Below, in pieces: positions 11,601-21,866 of a stretch of DNA of 64,000 bases. How positions within the stretch are numbered: position 1 is the first letter of the stretch; each line of letters opens with the position of its first letter. The translations under genes and the position numbers were made by a program. A model generated the notes under the pieces. It ran no database searches, was not told where the DNA came from, and was given only the letters and a program-made list of their open reading frames with translations. Where the stretch lies: the NCBI RefSeq assembly GCF_002078875.1, contig NC_034409.1, forward strand, positions 107,804,935 through 107,868,934. Reading direction: 5' to 3'. The DNA is from Numida meleagris. Its lineage: Eukaryota; Chordata; Aves; Galliformes; Numididae.

Positions 11601-14320
11601 GGCCACATAAATTAATTGCTCCTTGTGGGTATACTCAGCCAGCATGTCCTTGACCAGGAGCGCTCATTTTCAAAGTCCTGGTGAAGGGCATCCTGCAAAG
11701 GTTTCAGATGCTTTTGGCTGCTTGATAGGTTACTGAGGTCTTTACATGTTGGGAAAAACAAGTTGGTGTCATGTATACTCAGTATGTTCTCCATGGCTGA
11801 AGTTTCTGCTTTATTGGTCCGTTAAAATCCTGCCCTGTTCAGCTGCACACCTTTGTCATTGTTAATAGTGTCACTATATTTTAAACAGCATTCTCCGTGT
11901 GGGGACCTCCAAGTTTCTGCATAGCCCTCAAGCATTACTTTATTTTTTTAACACACTTTCTTTTCAAAAATGGAGGAATACGACCCAGAGTGATCAAATC
12001 TAGACCAGACAAAACAATTAGACATGGTTCAATGCAACCTTTTTGTGCAAAGGCCAGGCAGAAGGATGTCTTTGCAAAGTTCTTACCCAACTTGTACTCA
12101 AAGCAGTGGATTTGATTTGCAGACTTGTTCTTGCCTATTCACATCACTTGCCACATGGTGCAAGGGTATGTATTGGATTAAAGACTTCTGACACATCTCG
12201 GTCACTCTTGAAAACAGGCTTAAAAGTAGCTAGACCTTTGTTCTGTAAAGCCTTTTTGATTAGGGCTTCATTCACCCAACCAGTGCTGAGACCAAGGAGC
12301 CAAGTGAACTCTGGCTCATTTGTAGATGTGATGAGGAACATGAGGGTTTTGAGCCTCCCAGGGACACCAGAGGGACCTCCTGGACATTGCCTTCATTCCA
12401 TCAAATGGCTTTGACAGACACGGCTCAAATTATTTAAAATGAAGAACCTCCAAAGAAATGAGGCAGGATGTCATCCCTCTGGGGTGGTATTTTAAACGAT
12501 AAGCAGCCAGAATGTGGCAAAGAATCAACAGATAAATGGGAAAAAGTAATGTGGACTAGATGATTCAGAGGAGACCAGAGGCACAAACTGAGTTGAGATG
12601 TGTTTGTACACACATGGGAAGAACGTGTATCACTATTAAAATTTGAATTGCTGCTCTGTCAAGACATTATCACAATGGCTGTGGAGAAGTGAGGCTGTAT
12701 ACTGTAATAAGCTTGGGAGATTTATTCCATGGCTTGCAGATGAGTGACTATTGACACAAATCTAGAATTGGTACCTCTTTCAGAAAATTACTGTTATGAG
12801 AAGACTCATTAGAGATAATATTCTCATTTCCTTTCTGGCAGCAAGTCTTCAAACTAAAATAAACAGTAGGATGCTCCTCATTGATAGGAAAAGACATATT
12901 CCTTTATTGTAATCCAGAGGGATAATATATATTCATTTTTCAAAGCAGTGCAGGTCATTTATCGGCATTGTGGCTTTGTCCTTGGCAAGATTTTATTTAG
13001 TGTGTGTGCACAGCACAGCCTTATACCATGATGTGAGTCCTCCACCGGACAGCTCAAGGTTTTGTTTTAGTTTTTATCCATGCTCTGCAAGAGTCCCCTT
13101 GTTTCAGGTCTATTTGCAAGCCCTTGAGTTGCTAAGCCTCACCGAAGTGTTGGCTCATTAAGGATAGGTAAGCATGAGATGAGAATCACACGAGTGTGGG
13201 TCAAGTTTAAGAAACATCTCTTCCTCTTAGGAAGGCATTATTGCTTTGGGTCAAGCCAGGCAAAAGGTCCATCAATGTTTCTGACTGAGACAAAGTGGAA
13301 TGTAAGGGATGTGTGCCAAATTCCAATGCCCATTGCCTGTGTTTTGTACAGTTTTTGTCACTGCAGTTTTTAAATTGAGGATGTTTATTTCTCAGTGGTG
13401 TAACTCAGCTTTGCCAATGGGATTTTGGAGAGACTTTAGAGGACTAAAGCTTCTCCCTTGGCCAGCAATCCGTTCTGCCTGGCTCTGGCCCAGGACAACT
13501 CTTCTCTTGTCCCAGTTAGAAAATCGCCTTGCTCTAAGCGGAGAGATGTTTTCCTCACTTTCCTCACACTGCGGTGCCCTGAGAGCATGCGTAATGATAT
13601 AACATCATGTTTGCATTGAAAAATGTCCTTAATTCCTGGTGCTGTCAATCTGTAACAAGTCACCTGAGTGCATGCTTTTTTTGAAGAGTAAAACAGTGAT
13701 GAGGCTGACTGGGGAACATGCACCCAGCTCGCATCAGCAGCAACAGGAAGTTGGAAGCAGTCAGTGCTTCTTGGTTCATTGGCACAGTGAGGACATGGGT
13801 CCCCAAGGGCCACCCCACCGGCTACCCCTGCCCCAGTCCGCCCACGCTTGGCACTGCTGGGCTCTGCCGGGATGGCCAAGTGTGGCCGCCTGTTGAATGT
13901 CACCTCTATGTGTGGGAAGGGCTGTCAGATGTGGCTGAGGTGGATGCTGAGCCAACCTCACTGCTGCCCTTCAGTGCTTGACGCGGGTCATTCGGTGCAG
14001 CCGTCACATGGCAGCATTTGGAGATCCCTGCAGCTCCAGGTCACAGGCAAGGCTGGCTCAGCTGAGGTCAGTGAGTTTAATTGCAGTAAAACCAGGGCTT
14101 GTTTTCTCTCTGGAAAAGGACAGAACTTATGGCAAGGTGTTTTTCTTAGAGATGAGGCAGCCACTGCTCTCTGTGTGCTCTTGTCCCTGTGTAGGGTAAG
14201 CAGATACACCTGAAAGCAAAAGGAAAAAAGTGCTTTCAGTTTAAAAGCACCTGTGTTCAGAGGCAACAAAATATGCAGGCTCTTTATTCCCCACTGAAAT
14301 CAAAGCAGGGGAAGTATACT
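8679..14320. other. 5.6 kb without recognised genes or transposons
   Basis: This is the longest stretch in the window free of recognisable CR1. I see only the degenerate tandem repeat at 9061-9147 and ordinary mixed sequence. Frames of 116-155 codons (for example 13,436-13,903 minus and 11,098-11,448 plus) show no domain motifs or consistent splice context. Being repeat-poor, the interval could hold conserved noncoding elements, but that cannot be judged from one sequence. Confidence 0.45.
9061..9147. repeat. degenerate TGATGGGAC tandem repeat
   Basis: About six imperfect copies of a 13-15 bp unit built around TGATGGGAC lie in a row: CGTGATGGGACT, CATGATGGGACA, TGTGATGGGACC, CATGATGGAATA, CATGATGAAACC, TGTGGTGGGAAC. 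Decay increases toward the right end. It is an old minisatellite-like array with no evident function. Confidence 0.8.
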
Positions 14321-14485
14321 GCCCAGAGAGGCAGTGGATGCCCCATCCCTGGAGATACTCAAGGTCAGGCCGGACAGGGCTCTGAGCAACCTGATGGAGC
14401 TGTAGGTGTCCCTGTTCATTGCAGGGGAGTTGGACTAGATGGCCTTTAAGGGTCCCTTCCAACTCAAATGATTCTGTGATTCTAT
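14321..14485 (+). mobile_element. CR1 LINE 3' fragment
   Basis: The last ~165 bp of a plus-strand CR1: GCCCAGAGAGGCAGTGGATG, CTGAGCAACCTGATGGAGCT, TTCATTGCAGGGGAGTTGGA, GGTCCCTTCCAACTCAAATG and a worn tail ending ATTCTGTGATTCTAT. It belongs to the same subfamily as the minus-strand copy at 6755-7262. The two share the GATGGAGCTGTAGGTGTCCC block in opposite orientation. Confidence 0.93.
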
Positions 14486-16215
14486 ATATGTCCAGGGATT
14501 CCCAAGTGAAACACTGGGAACCCAGCCCAGCCCAAGTGCATTAGCACTGTGGCTGGAGGTGCAGCTGGAATCAAGCTGGTGGCTCCCAGTCAAATCCAGT
14601 GGACATCTCCTTCTCGGACATATCTCAAGGGTGCCTGCAGGCTGCTGGAGTAGGGACAGAGCCCCGTCCCCAGAGCTCTTCCATGGCTTCTGCCTGCCCT
14701 CTGCTAAGGCAAACCTCCTAAGGAAAGGCAGGGAGAGGTTTTGCCCAGGTGGAGGTAGAGCACAAGGTCCTCAGGGTTTGGCTTCCTTGAGGGAGTCCCC
14801 ACATAGGATCCTCTTGATTGTTTAAAGAAGGTGTTTGAAACAAATACGGGTTCCTGCTTTACCTCAGTGAGCTGACACGTGTCATCCTCTCTCCTTCTCC
14901 CCAGGGAAGTGTGCTGGCCCTCCTGTGCCTCCTTTCCATCCGTACTCTTAAATGAGGCCACAATTTGCTGAAAGTCCTTATAAGGATTCCTGAGAAGAAT
15001 AAATCAAAACAACATAATCAGATTGAAAATTGATTGCTTTTCCACCTGCTGAAAGTTATATTAAAAAAAAAACAAAACCAGCAACTTCTGCCACTAATCA
15101 GCCTGTTTTCTATCTGCTTTTATTTTAAAATAAAATACAGGCGTGTGTTGTGATTATCTATTGTTGAGAAATGATTAACTCAAGGAAACATTTGCAGTGG
15201 AAGGAAATTTAAGTCAAGTCCTATTTGACCTCGAGACCTGCCAGGAGCAGTGGGAGCACCTGCAGGCTGAGCATCGCCTGGATGGGAGCTGCTTCTGCCT
15301 TTCCCTGCTCAGCAGGTCCAGTGCAGTAGGGTTTAGACACAAGCTGTGTTGGGTGGTGCTGTGTGGAGCCAGGAGTTGTAGTCTACAGGATATTCTATGG
15401 TTCTGTGACACATCTCTGCTCCCCAGCAAGACCCTGGAAGATTTGTTCCTGCCCAGCTGTGCTGTGTCCTACCAGCCAGGTTTATCTGCTCAGCTTCCCT
15501 CTATGCCCCATCTCCCACCTAAGATTAGTGCTGAGCACAGACATGCAAAGACTTTCCAAACCAATTATTGTGCAATCCACAAATCTCTACCTGGGCTGAT
15601 CGCTCGAGTTGCCTTATTAGCATTGCACCTGCTTTAAGCATTGATGCTACCAAATCATATGGAAAAAAATGCAAATACCGTGTAGCTTTCTGGCAAATTA
15701 GCATGCTTCCTGCTCAAAGGTGAAGATTATTTAGAGGAGAAGTACTAACATAATCTGACTAATTACTGAAGTAAGCGAATTAGGCAAAAGGATGACTAAA
15801 AAAGTGCATAAGCATCAGTTCAGTCGCATGGAAAAACTGATGTAAGGATAACACAAAGGTTGTCCGTGGCTTGTCTGCATAATGCTTGGTGCATGGAGCT
15901 GCCTACCTCCCTGCCACCAAGCAGGACCGCGGTGGCTGCCTGCTTTAGTAAAAGGGAGGCATGGGATGTTCGTGTTGGGAATGGAGGCATGAGGTACTAG
16001 CTTTCTTGACAGAAAGACAGAAGCATTAGCGACAATAATGTATCCAATCTATGGTTCCTGAGTGGCCACAAAGTTCAGTCCTTTGGGTGTGTATCCTAAA
16101 CATCTAATGATGTCAAGTACTGTGGGAAAAATCGTAGGCATAATCCTAGAAGTAAAAGGTTTCCTAGAGTGTACATGCATGAGGCTGTGCAGGCAGCCTT
16201 CACTCTGTCTGGAAA
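14486..16215. other. unassigned sequence, AT-rich in its right half
   Basis: No gene is recognised. An A run lies at about 15,062-15,075. The part from about 15,640 to 15,830 is AT-rich and contains an exact octamer (ATGCAAAT, 15,669-15,676) plus TAAT-core motifs, treated under findings. The 146-codon frame at 15,197-15,637 has no recognisable domain. Confidence 0.45.
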
Positions 16216-16473
16216 CATAGGATTATAGAATCTTTAAGGTTGGAAAGACCAATAAAATCACCCAGTCCAACCATGAGCCCACCTCCACCATGCTTACTGA
16301 CCATGTCCCTCAGTGCTACATCCACACGGTTCTTGAACACCTCCAGGGTCAGTGACTCCACCACCTCCCTGGGCAGCCTGTGCCATTGCCTCACCACTCC
16401 TTCTGAGAAGAAATGCTTCCTAATATCCAACCTGAACCTGCCCTGGTGCAACTTAAGGCTGTTCCGTCTTGCC
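16216..16473 (-). mobile_element. CR1 LINE 3' fragment
   Basis: This minus-strand CR1 runs from its tail (CATAGGATTATAGAATCTTT) through CCCTCAGTGCTACATCCACA, CTCCCTGGGCAGCCTGTGCC, TTCTGAGAAGAAATGCTTCC and AACCTGAACCTGCCCTGGTG to about CTGTTCCGTCTTGCC. It is about 260 bp, 5'-truncated, and close to the common 3' consensus of this window. Confidence 0.93.
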
Positions 16474-16828
16474 ACCTACGTGCACAGGGTGTCAGATGCT
16501 GTGGCAGACTGGAAGTACTGCAGCATTGAAGTAAAATCTGAAGACCTTTTCACTGAGGGTCATATGTAGGGTGCTGCCTGGGTCTGGCAGGAGGCAATGC
16601 CCAAGTAGTGGGCATTTGTCCCAGCAGACATCACAAATGCTTGCTGCAGCACCTGGCAGCCTCATCCCTATTTCCCAAGTAGCTAGCATACACAGCACCA
16701 TTGGCTCTGGGGACCAGCAACCTTCATCTCGCACATCTCCGAGGGGTTTCTGCTGTCCCTTGTGCTGCCATGTGCCCCTAAAGGCACAGTGCCTTCTTCT
16801 CCTTGAGTGCTGCATCTTCAAAGAGGTC
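16474..16828. other. unassigned spacer
   Basis: Unrecognised sequence between two CR1 copies of opposite orientation. I see nothing that supports a gene. Confidence 0.5.
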
Positions 16829-17067
16829 TTTTTTTTTTTTTTCTGGACACTAGGAAATACTGCTTTTCTGAAAGAGTGGTCAGGCACTGGAATGGGCTGC
16901 CCAGGGAGGTGGTGGAGTCACCGACTTTGGAGGTGTTCAAGAAACATTTAGGTGTTGTGTTGAGAGACATAGTTTAGTGGGGTTATATTGGTGGTAGGTG
17001 GATGGTTGGAATGGATGATCTTAGAGGTCTTTTCCAACCTCGCTGGTTCTATGATTCTATGATTCTT
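16829..17067 (+). mobile_element. CR1 LINE 3' fragment preceded by a T run
   Basis: A 14-T run (16,829-16,842) abuts a plus-strand CR1. It carries CTGAAAGAGTGGTCAGGCAC, TGGGCTGCCCAGGGAGGTGG, a GGTAGGTGGATGGTTGGAAT block and TTTTCCAACCTCGCTGGTTC, and ends in two ATTCTATG octamers. The GTGGTCAGGCAC and GGTAGGTGGATGG variants are shared with the copy at 19,128-19,330, so these two belong to one subfamily. Confidence 0.92.
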
Positions 17068-18045
17068 CGAAAGCTTAGAAACTGAGTGTTGGAGCATGCT
17101 AACACCTTCATCTGTTATCTTCCAGGAGTATTTCTATATGCTTCTGCCAGGGCGATACTGCACTACCTTCCCCTGTGCCCTCTCAGCAGCTCCCTTTGCA
17201 CCTGAGCAATTTAAGTAGACAAGAAGCATGTCAGTGCAGCAGAATGAACTATGCTATCTGCCTTAGAGAGCTTGGCATGTGTCCTGATGGGACAAAATGA
17301 GAGATCAAGCATGCAAGAAGCAACCAGAGCCATTTCTCAGACAAGTGCTTGCTGAGATTGCACAGGCCATAGGAAATACATGGGCAAGTCCTGGAGCCAA
17401 ATATATGGGTCATGTTCTCCCTTCAAGTAGCATTTCATCATATCTGGAAGTGGAGAGCATGGGCCAAAAGGGTCATCTAATACACTTATTTAGTAACATC
17501 TACCCATTCACTCCCTTTTTTTATATGTCACAGTCTAGCTTTTATCACTGAGGAATATTGTCTGAAAATGCTCCCCTCTCTTCAGGATGGCCTCAATTTT
17601 CATGTCTGCTTGCCAGGGCCCTAACAGCCTGTTTTCTGTTGGTTTTGCCTGCAAAGTGCAATTAGCACTTTGCACGCATTTGATCAGGTGCTAATTTAAC
17701 TCAGGGGACAATTTTCCTTCCTAAATACGTGCTAATAGTTCTTCAAGAAAAAAAAAAAAAAAAGAAAAACCATGTAGGGCGGGATGGAGACAGAGAGAAA
17801 GCAGCAGACAGAATATTTTTAATTGGACCAAAATGGTGAAATTCATTTTCCTATTCATCTCTAGCTCCTCGGGCAGGCATCTCACTGCTACACTTAAACA
17901 CTCCTTACCAAAAAGGCACACTTCTCCAAGAGAAGTCATTTGATGTTCCTTTAATCCAGGGCATTCAATGGGCATGCAAACTGTTCTACACTCAACTGAG
18001 CTGTCAACAATATGTCCTTGGACTGGACTTGCCTTAGAATCCTAG
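17068..18045. other. unassigned sequence
   Basis: No gene or transposon is recognised. A 16-A run with one later G lies at 17,748-17,770. The sequence around 17,660-17,700 is AT-rich with two GCTAAT/ATTAGC cores and no further structure. Confidence 0.45.
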
Positions 18046-18057
18046 AATCAGATCATA

Positions 18058-18240
18058 TGAACATAGGATCATAGAATAACCTAAACTGGAAGGGACCCAT
18101 AAGGATCATAGAATCATAGAATCATAGAATGGCCTGGGTTGAAAGGGACCTCAAAGATCATCGAGTCTCAACCTCCCTGCCAACTCCTCACTCCACACAG
18201 GACCATCCAAAAATCAGATCATATGTCTGAGAGCTTTGTA
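18058..18240 (-). mobile_element. CR1 LINE fragment split by a second CR1
   Basis: The outer minus-strand element gives CATAGGATCATAGAATAACC and AACTGGAAGGGACCCATAAG up to about 18,105. It resumes at about 18,184 with CTCCACACAGGACCATCC and AAAAATCAGATCATATGTCT to about 18,240. This order matches a CR1 type in which the ACCCATAAGGATCA and CTCCACACAGGACCA blocks are normally close together, and the same type recurs at 57,327-57,395. The break is filled by the inner copy listed next. Confidence 0.8.
18106..18183 (-). mobile_element. very short CR1 inserted in another CR1
   Basis: A second minus-strand 3' tail (three ATCATAGA-type octamers) followed by GGCCTGGGTTGAAAGGGACC, AAAGATCATCGAGTC and CAACCTCCCTGCC. 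It is only ~78 bp long and sits inside the outer CR1. Because the copies share motifs, the exact junctions can shift by about 10 bp. Confidence 0.75.
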
Positions 18241-18261
18241 AACATCACAGCAGAACCTTCC

Positions 18262-18266
18262 TTTTT

Positions 18267-18298
<32 letters not shown>

Positions 18299-18311
18299 AT
18301 TTTTATTTAAA
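18262..18311. repeat. poly-T run followed by ATTT repeats
   Basis: Twenty-four T residues (18,262-18,285) lead into AATTTATTTATTTATTTTTATTTAAA-like sequence. It is low-complexity. No body of a processed transcript is recognised on either side. Confidence 0.9.
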
Positions 18312-18728
18312 GAGAAGTTCAGGTCCAGGCTTGGCAATTACTGTTGAACATGTTGTAGCCTGTTGGCTAATTGTTGACTGCTGTAGCCAGCATGTAATAC
18401 GCAGAGGGGTTTGTTTCTCTCAGGTGCTAGGCAGTGCTGTTTGGGAAAATAAAACAAAGTTTCAATAAAAAGGGATCTTGAAAGGAAATGCCCCGAACTC
18501 TGAGGAATGTGAGCATCACTAGACACTTCTGACAGCCCTTGCCACTGTTATAACTTGAACTGTCAGTTACAGCTGAGCCTCTGGTGAGCTCTGGATTTGT
18601 GGACACATGTACAAGACACAAGGCCTTTTTATTCACCCTCATTTTGCATGACTTAAAACATAGCTATTCCATCATTTCTGCAGAAGCTTATTCAACAACA
18701 GCAAATTTTCACTGTTAGATAGACATAG
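18312..18728. other. unassigned spacer before the mariner
   Basis: Mixed sequence with no recognised gene or repeat. Confidence 0.5.
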
Positions 18729-18871
18729 ATCACTCTGAAAGTAATGCCTCCTATTTATTTCCATGGAAACTACAACAGATACAAAGAGCACAATAACACA
18801 GTTGGACAGAGCAAATTCTCAGCTACATAGCACTATTTGTCAGCATATTCATCACCACTAGCCGTGCATTT

Positions 18872-19127
18872 TCACCAATGATGAACAAGAGCCTGCATAC
18901 TGCGCTCATAAAAGTCTGCACCACTGGAGGTGACCCACTCTTTCACAGCTGCTCTGACGATGTTGTTGCAACGAAAATGTTGTCCATGCTGTCCATCTTT
19001 CATCAACCTGAACAGCTGGAAGTCAGAATGTGTCAAATCCAGACTATACGGTGAGCTTGGCAGGACAATATGCTCCATGGTCTTCAGACTGGTATGAGGC
19101 GGCCTGAACCACATTCAGCAAATGACA
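18872..19127 (-). pseudogene. mariner transposase C-terminal remnant
   Basis: The minus-strand frame reads RPPHTSLKTMEH and then PYSLDLTHSDFQLF, which carries the third catalytic Asp of the mariner DD34D triad (family pattern PYSPDLAPSD). After that come a WVTSSGADFYERSMQALVHHW-like C-terminus and a stop near 18,872. About 80 codons are open. The upstream codons that should join the middle portion are missing at the CR1 insertion, so no full protein can be made. Confidence 0.85.
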
Positions 19128-19330
19128 AGAAGTGGTCAGGGGCTGTACTGGGCTGCCCAGAAAGTTGGTTGAGTCACCATTCCTGGAGGTATTCAAGAAC
19201 TGTTTAGATATTTTACTAAGGTACATGGTTTAGTGGGATAATATTGCTGGTAGGTGGATGGTTGGGCTAGATGTTCTTGGAGGTCTTTTCCAACCTTGGT
19301 GATTCTATGATTCTATGATTCTATAATTCT
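19128..19330 (+). mobile_element. CR1 LINE inserted in the mariner
   Basis: A plus-strand CR1 3' end with AGTGGTCAGGGGCTGTACTG, TTTAGTGGGATAATATTG, GGTAGGTGGATGGTTGGGCT, TTTTCCAACCTTGGTGATTC and a tail of about three octamers (TTCTATGA). It interrupts the mariner between the second and third catalytic motifs, so it is younger than the mariner. It shares subfamily markers with the copy at 16,829-17,067. Confidence 0.92.
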
Positions 19331-19645
19331 TCTCTAGCTGACTATGGAAGTTTGAGCCTTCAGCTTAGTCTGTGTCGAGATGTAGCAGTCAGAGTTCAGG
19401 TTCTGGGAAATCCAGAAGGATCACACGTTTCCTATCCCAAAAGACAGTGCACATCTCTTTATCCACTGAGGGCTGCTGCTTGAACTTGGTCTTCAGTGGG
19501 GAATTCACATGTTGCCACTTCATGGACTGCCATTTTGACTCCAACTTATAGTGGTGACAACATTTCTCATCACTGATAGTGATGTGATCCAGAAAACTAT
19601 CACCTTTAGCCTCATATTGGTTCAATAGGTCTTGACAAACTGAAT
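19331..19645 (-). pseudogene. mariner transposase central remnant
   Basis: The minus-strand frame contains DLLNQYEAKGDSFLDHI, then ISDEKCCHHYKLESK with the first catalytic Asp, QSMKWQHVNSPLKTKFK, and TVFWDRKRVILLDF with the second catalytic Asp. After a stop at about 19,389 the same strand continues in mariner-like sequence (DCYISTQTKLKA) until the CR1 begins. Upstream a TAA lies near 19,640, and the helix-turn-helix half was not found. Of the known triad, the first two Asp are here and the third is beyond the CR1. Confidence 0.85.
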
Positions 19646-19650
19646 TTTAA

Positions 19651-21487
19651 TTTGATATAGCTCAAGCATTGCTAGCTTCATCATCTTCTTGAAAACACAG
19701 AATGCCCTGGTGAAGGCAGGGCTGTCTCTTGACAGGGACAAGGGGAGAGTCTCAAATGCAGAGTGATCCCTCATGGTATGATGGGTGAGTTCCAGCATGG
19801 AGAAAATGTGGTGGGGCCAGCTCACTGCCGGCTGCATGAGAGCACCTTTCAGAGACCATAGGGCTTTGCTCAGGCTGGAGAACCTCTGCAGCTACTATTT
19901 TAGGGGACACCAGCACCTTTTTGGGAAGGAGAGTGCATTCTTTTTTCACAAAACTTCTACCCATCCCACAAATGTATTCATTTACATACCTTATCTAGCT
20001 TTCCTGCCTGAAACTATTTCCACATATTTTCCTTATCCCATTTAAATTGCTTTTATACCGTGTCTAATACCCCGCAGGTCCCTTCAATTCACAACTGCTG
20101 TTATTTAGTGAACTGTTCTCCCTAGGTCAACAGACTTTCATTTCAGGGTAGATAATCCTCAGTATATCCCCTGCGGGAGGTAGGGCTCTGCTCTGCAACC
20201 GAGAGACTCTGTCAGGGCAATAAACTGAGAGCAAGGTTTAGAAGAAATTACCTCGGAACTGAGTCCTTTGCCACAACTTTTTATTCCTTCTTCAAGTCAT
20301 GTTTTCCTAAGGGCTCTTCAAATACAGGGATCAAGAATACATTTTATCTTTGCAAAATGAAACAAAGCAAACTGATGGATAAGTCTGTTAGTAGAAAAGT
20401 GCATATGGGCAAAAGCCACTACCAAGGCGAAAAAAGCTGCCTATAAGTAGAGGTGAAAGAGTTGTTTTCTGAGTTTGTTTTTTTTTCACAGCAAAGTGTG
20501 AATTTACCAAACCTCAGAAACATTGTTTATTTTTCTGCTTTTTAATTCCAATGTGACTTTCCTAGAAAAGTAAGTTTTCTAATATTGAATCTCCTTAGCA
20601 AAATAGGATTTGTTGCATAGCTTTCTGAGAGGAGGCCCTTCTTCTCTTAGTGTTATCGACCTCTAGTTTTCTCATTGCTCTCTTGTTTCAAACATAGGCA
20701 TTTTAAGCAATGAGGTATCTGATATTCATCTTTCCCACTTACAGTCTCTCTTTAAAAAGCAGTATAATTTTCCTGGTCCTCCCCTCCCCTCTGCACCTTT
20801 TGGCACTTGATAGGGTCTGATTAGCACATACAAAGAAAGCAAACCTAGCTCTTAGGCAAAGTAAGACCACTCAGTAAGGCTGTTTCTGTTCATAAAAGTA
20901 TCTACGAATCATGGAAGCTCTTCCCTGTTAGTCAATCCAGAAATGCTAAGGCCTTGCAAAAATAAATGACCTTTGATACTTACAGGCTTCTGTTGACTGA
21001 ATGCAGAGCACAACATCCTTGTAAAAATCTCAGCAGCGCAGAGCATTTAAGACCCTGCATTGTAGGCACTAAACAGAATTTATTAATGGATTAAGAGAAG
21101 TATTTTTACAGTCTCTGAGGGCCATCATGATTTTGCATGGCAGAGGCACATACAAAGTACAGAGGTGAAAAGAACTCCTGGGTCACTGAATTCAGGTCCC
21201 TGCTTTGGCAGACAACCATGCCTCATAAGCCTATACATAAATACTGTCAAGAGAGGCTGACTGCCTCTCTTGCAATTTGGAGAATGTTCTAGGGCCTCAC
21301 TAGGCTTCAAAACTAACTTCTTTATTCCTGATTATCTTAACTTGTTTGGTTTAAAAAATAAGGAGTTTTCTTTTTCTTGACTTCAGCGTGAAGATGCAGA
21401 GGAATGCATGAACTCAGGCCTTTCAGCCTCCCCAGCATTCTGGAGCCTGGCCTATGCCTACTGAGCTCTGTTTAACACCATTCAGCA
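19651..21487. other. unassigned sequence
   Basis: No mariner N-terminal half or other repeat is recognised here, and no gene. The frames at 19,622-19,964 on the minus strand do not read as transposase. Small T runs occur near 20,480. A GTAAGTAT donor-like site on the minus strand at about 20,972-20,983 lacks a convincing exon. Confidence 0.45.
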
Positions 21488-21843
21488 TCCTCAAGGGGAA
21501 GAGAATGCTTCTGGATCTGTTGACAATGCAACAGATCCTCCAACTCTTGTGACAGACCCTGCAGCAGCTCCAGTTCCTGCAACAGGTCCTGCAGTTTCTC
21601 TGAGCATTGCAACAGACTCAGCTGTCATTCCAGCCCTTGCGATGAGCCCTGCAGTTGTTCCTGCTACAGGTCCTGTGGTTGCTCCATGTACTGCGACTAG
21701 AAAAAGAAAACCATTCCTCATGAGGGAGGTGCACTACGGATGAAGGTACAGCCCTGTGGTTGCTCCAGCTCCTGCAACAGGCCTTGCAGATGCCACAACT
21801 CTCACAACCAGTCCTGTGGTCACTCCAGTCCCCATGACAAATC
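21488..21843 (-). mobile_element. ERV internal leader with degenerate repeats
   Basis: Immediately internal to a primer-binding site (minus-strand sense) lies ~350 bp built from alternating units such as CCTGCAACAGGTCCTGCAGT and GTGGTTGCTCCAGCTCCTGC (plus-strand view), roughly 25-35 bp each and diverged. Both strands stay open for 60-95 codons because the unit length is often a multiple of three, giving Ala/Thr/Val/Pro-rich readings. No gag, pro or pol motif is recognised. By position it is the 5' leader of an endogenous retrovirus whose remainder and 3' LTR are missing. Confidence 0.65.
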
Positions 21844-21859
21844 CCATGTTGGGCGCCAA
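21844..21859 (-). other. retroviral primer-binding site (tRNA-Lys type)
   Basis: On the minus strand the sequence is TGGCGCCCAACATGGG, 7 nt after the end of the LTR. TGGCGCCCAAC with a following purine-rich end is the 18-nt-class site complementary to tRNA-Lys in many retroviruses. This orients the element leftward and identifies the adjacent LTR as the 5' LTR. Confidence 0.75.
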
Positions 21860-21866
21860 ATTGATT

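Larger units (their letters stand above)
18729..19650 (-). mobile_element. mariner-family DNA transposon (Galluhop-like), 5'-deleted and CR1-interrupted
   Basis: The left edge holds the known avian mariner terminus CACTCTGAAAGTAATGCCTC, followed by CTATTTATTTCCATGGAAAC. Reading leftward on the minus strand from 19,650, the transposase middle and C-terminus are present. The N-terminal DNA-binding half and the second terminal inverted repeat are not found to the right, so the copy is internally or terminally deleted. A plus-strand CR1 (19,128-19,330) splits the body. Galluhop-type mariners are known from galliform genomes, and this element supports the species assignment. Confidence 0.88.
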
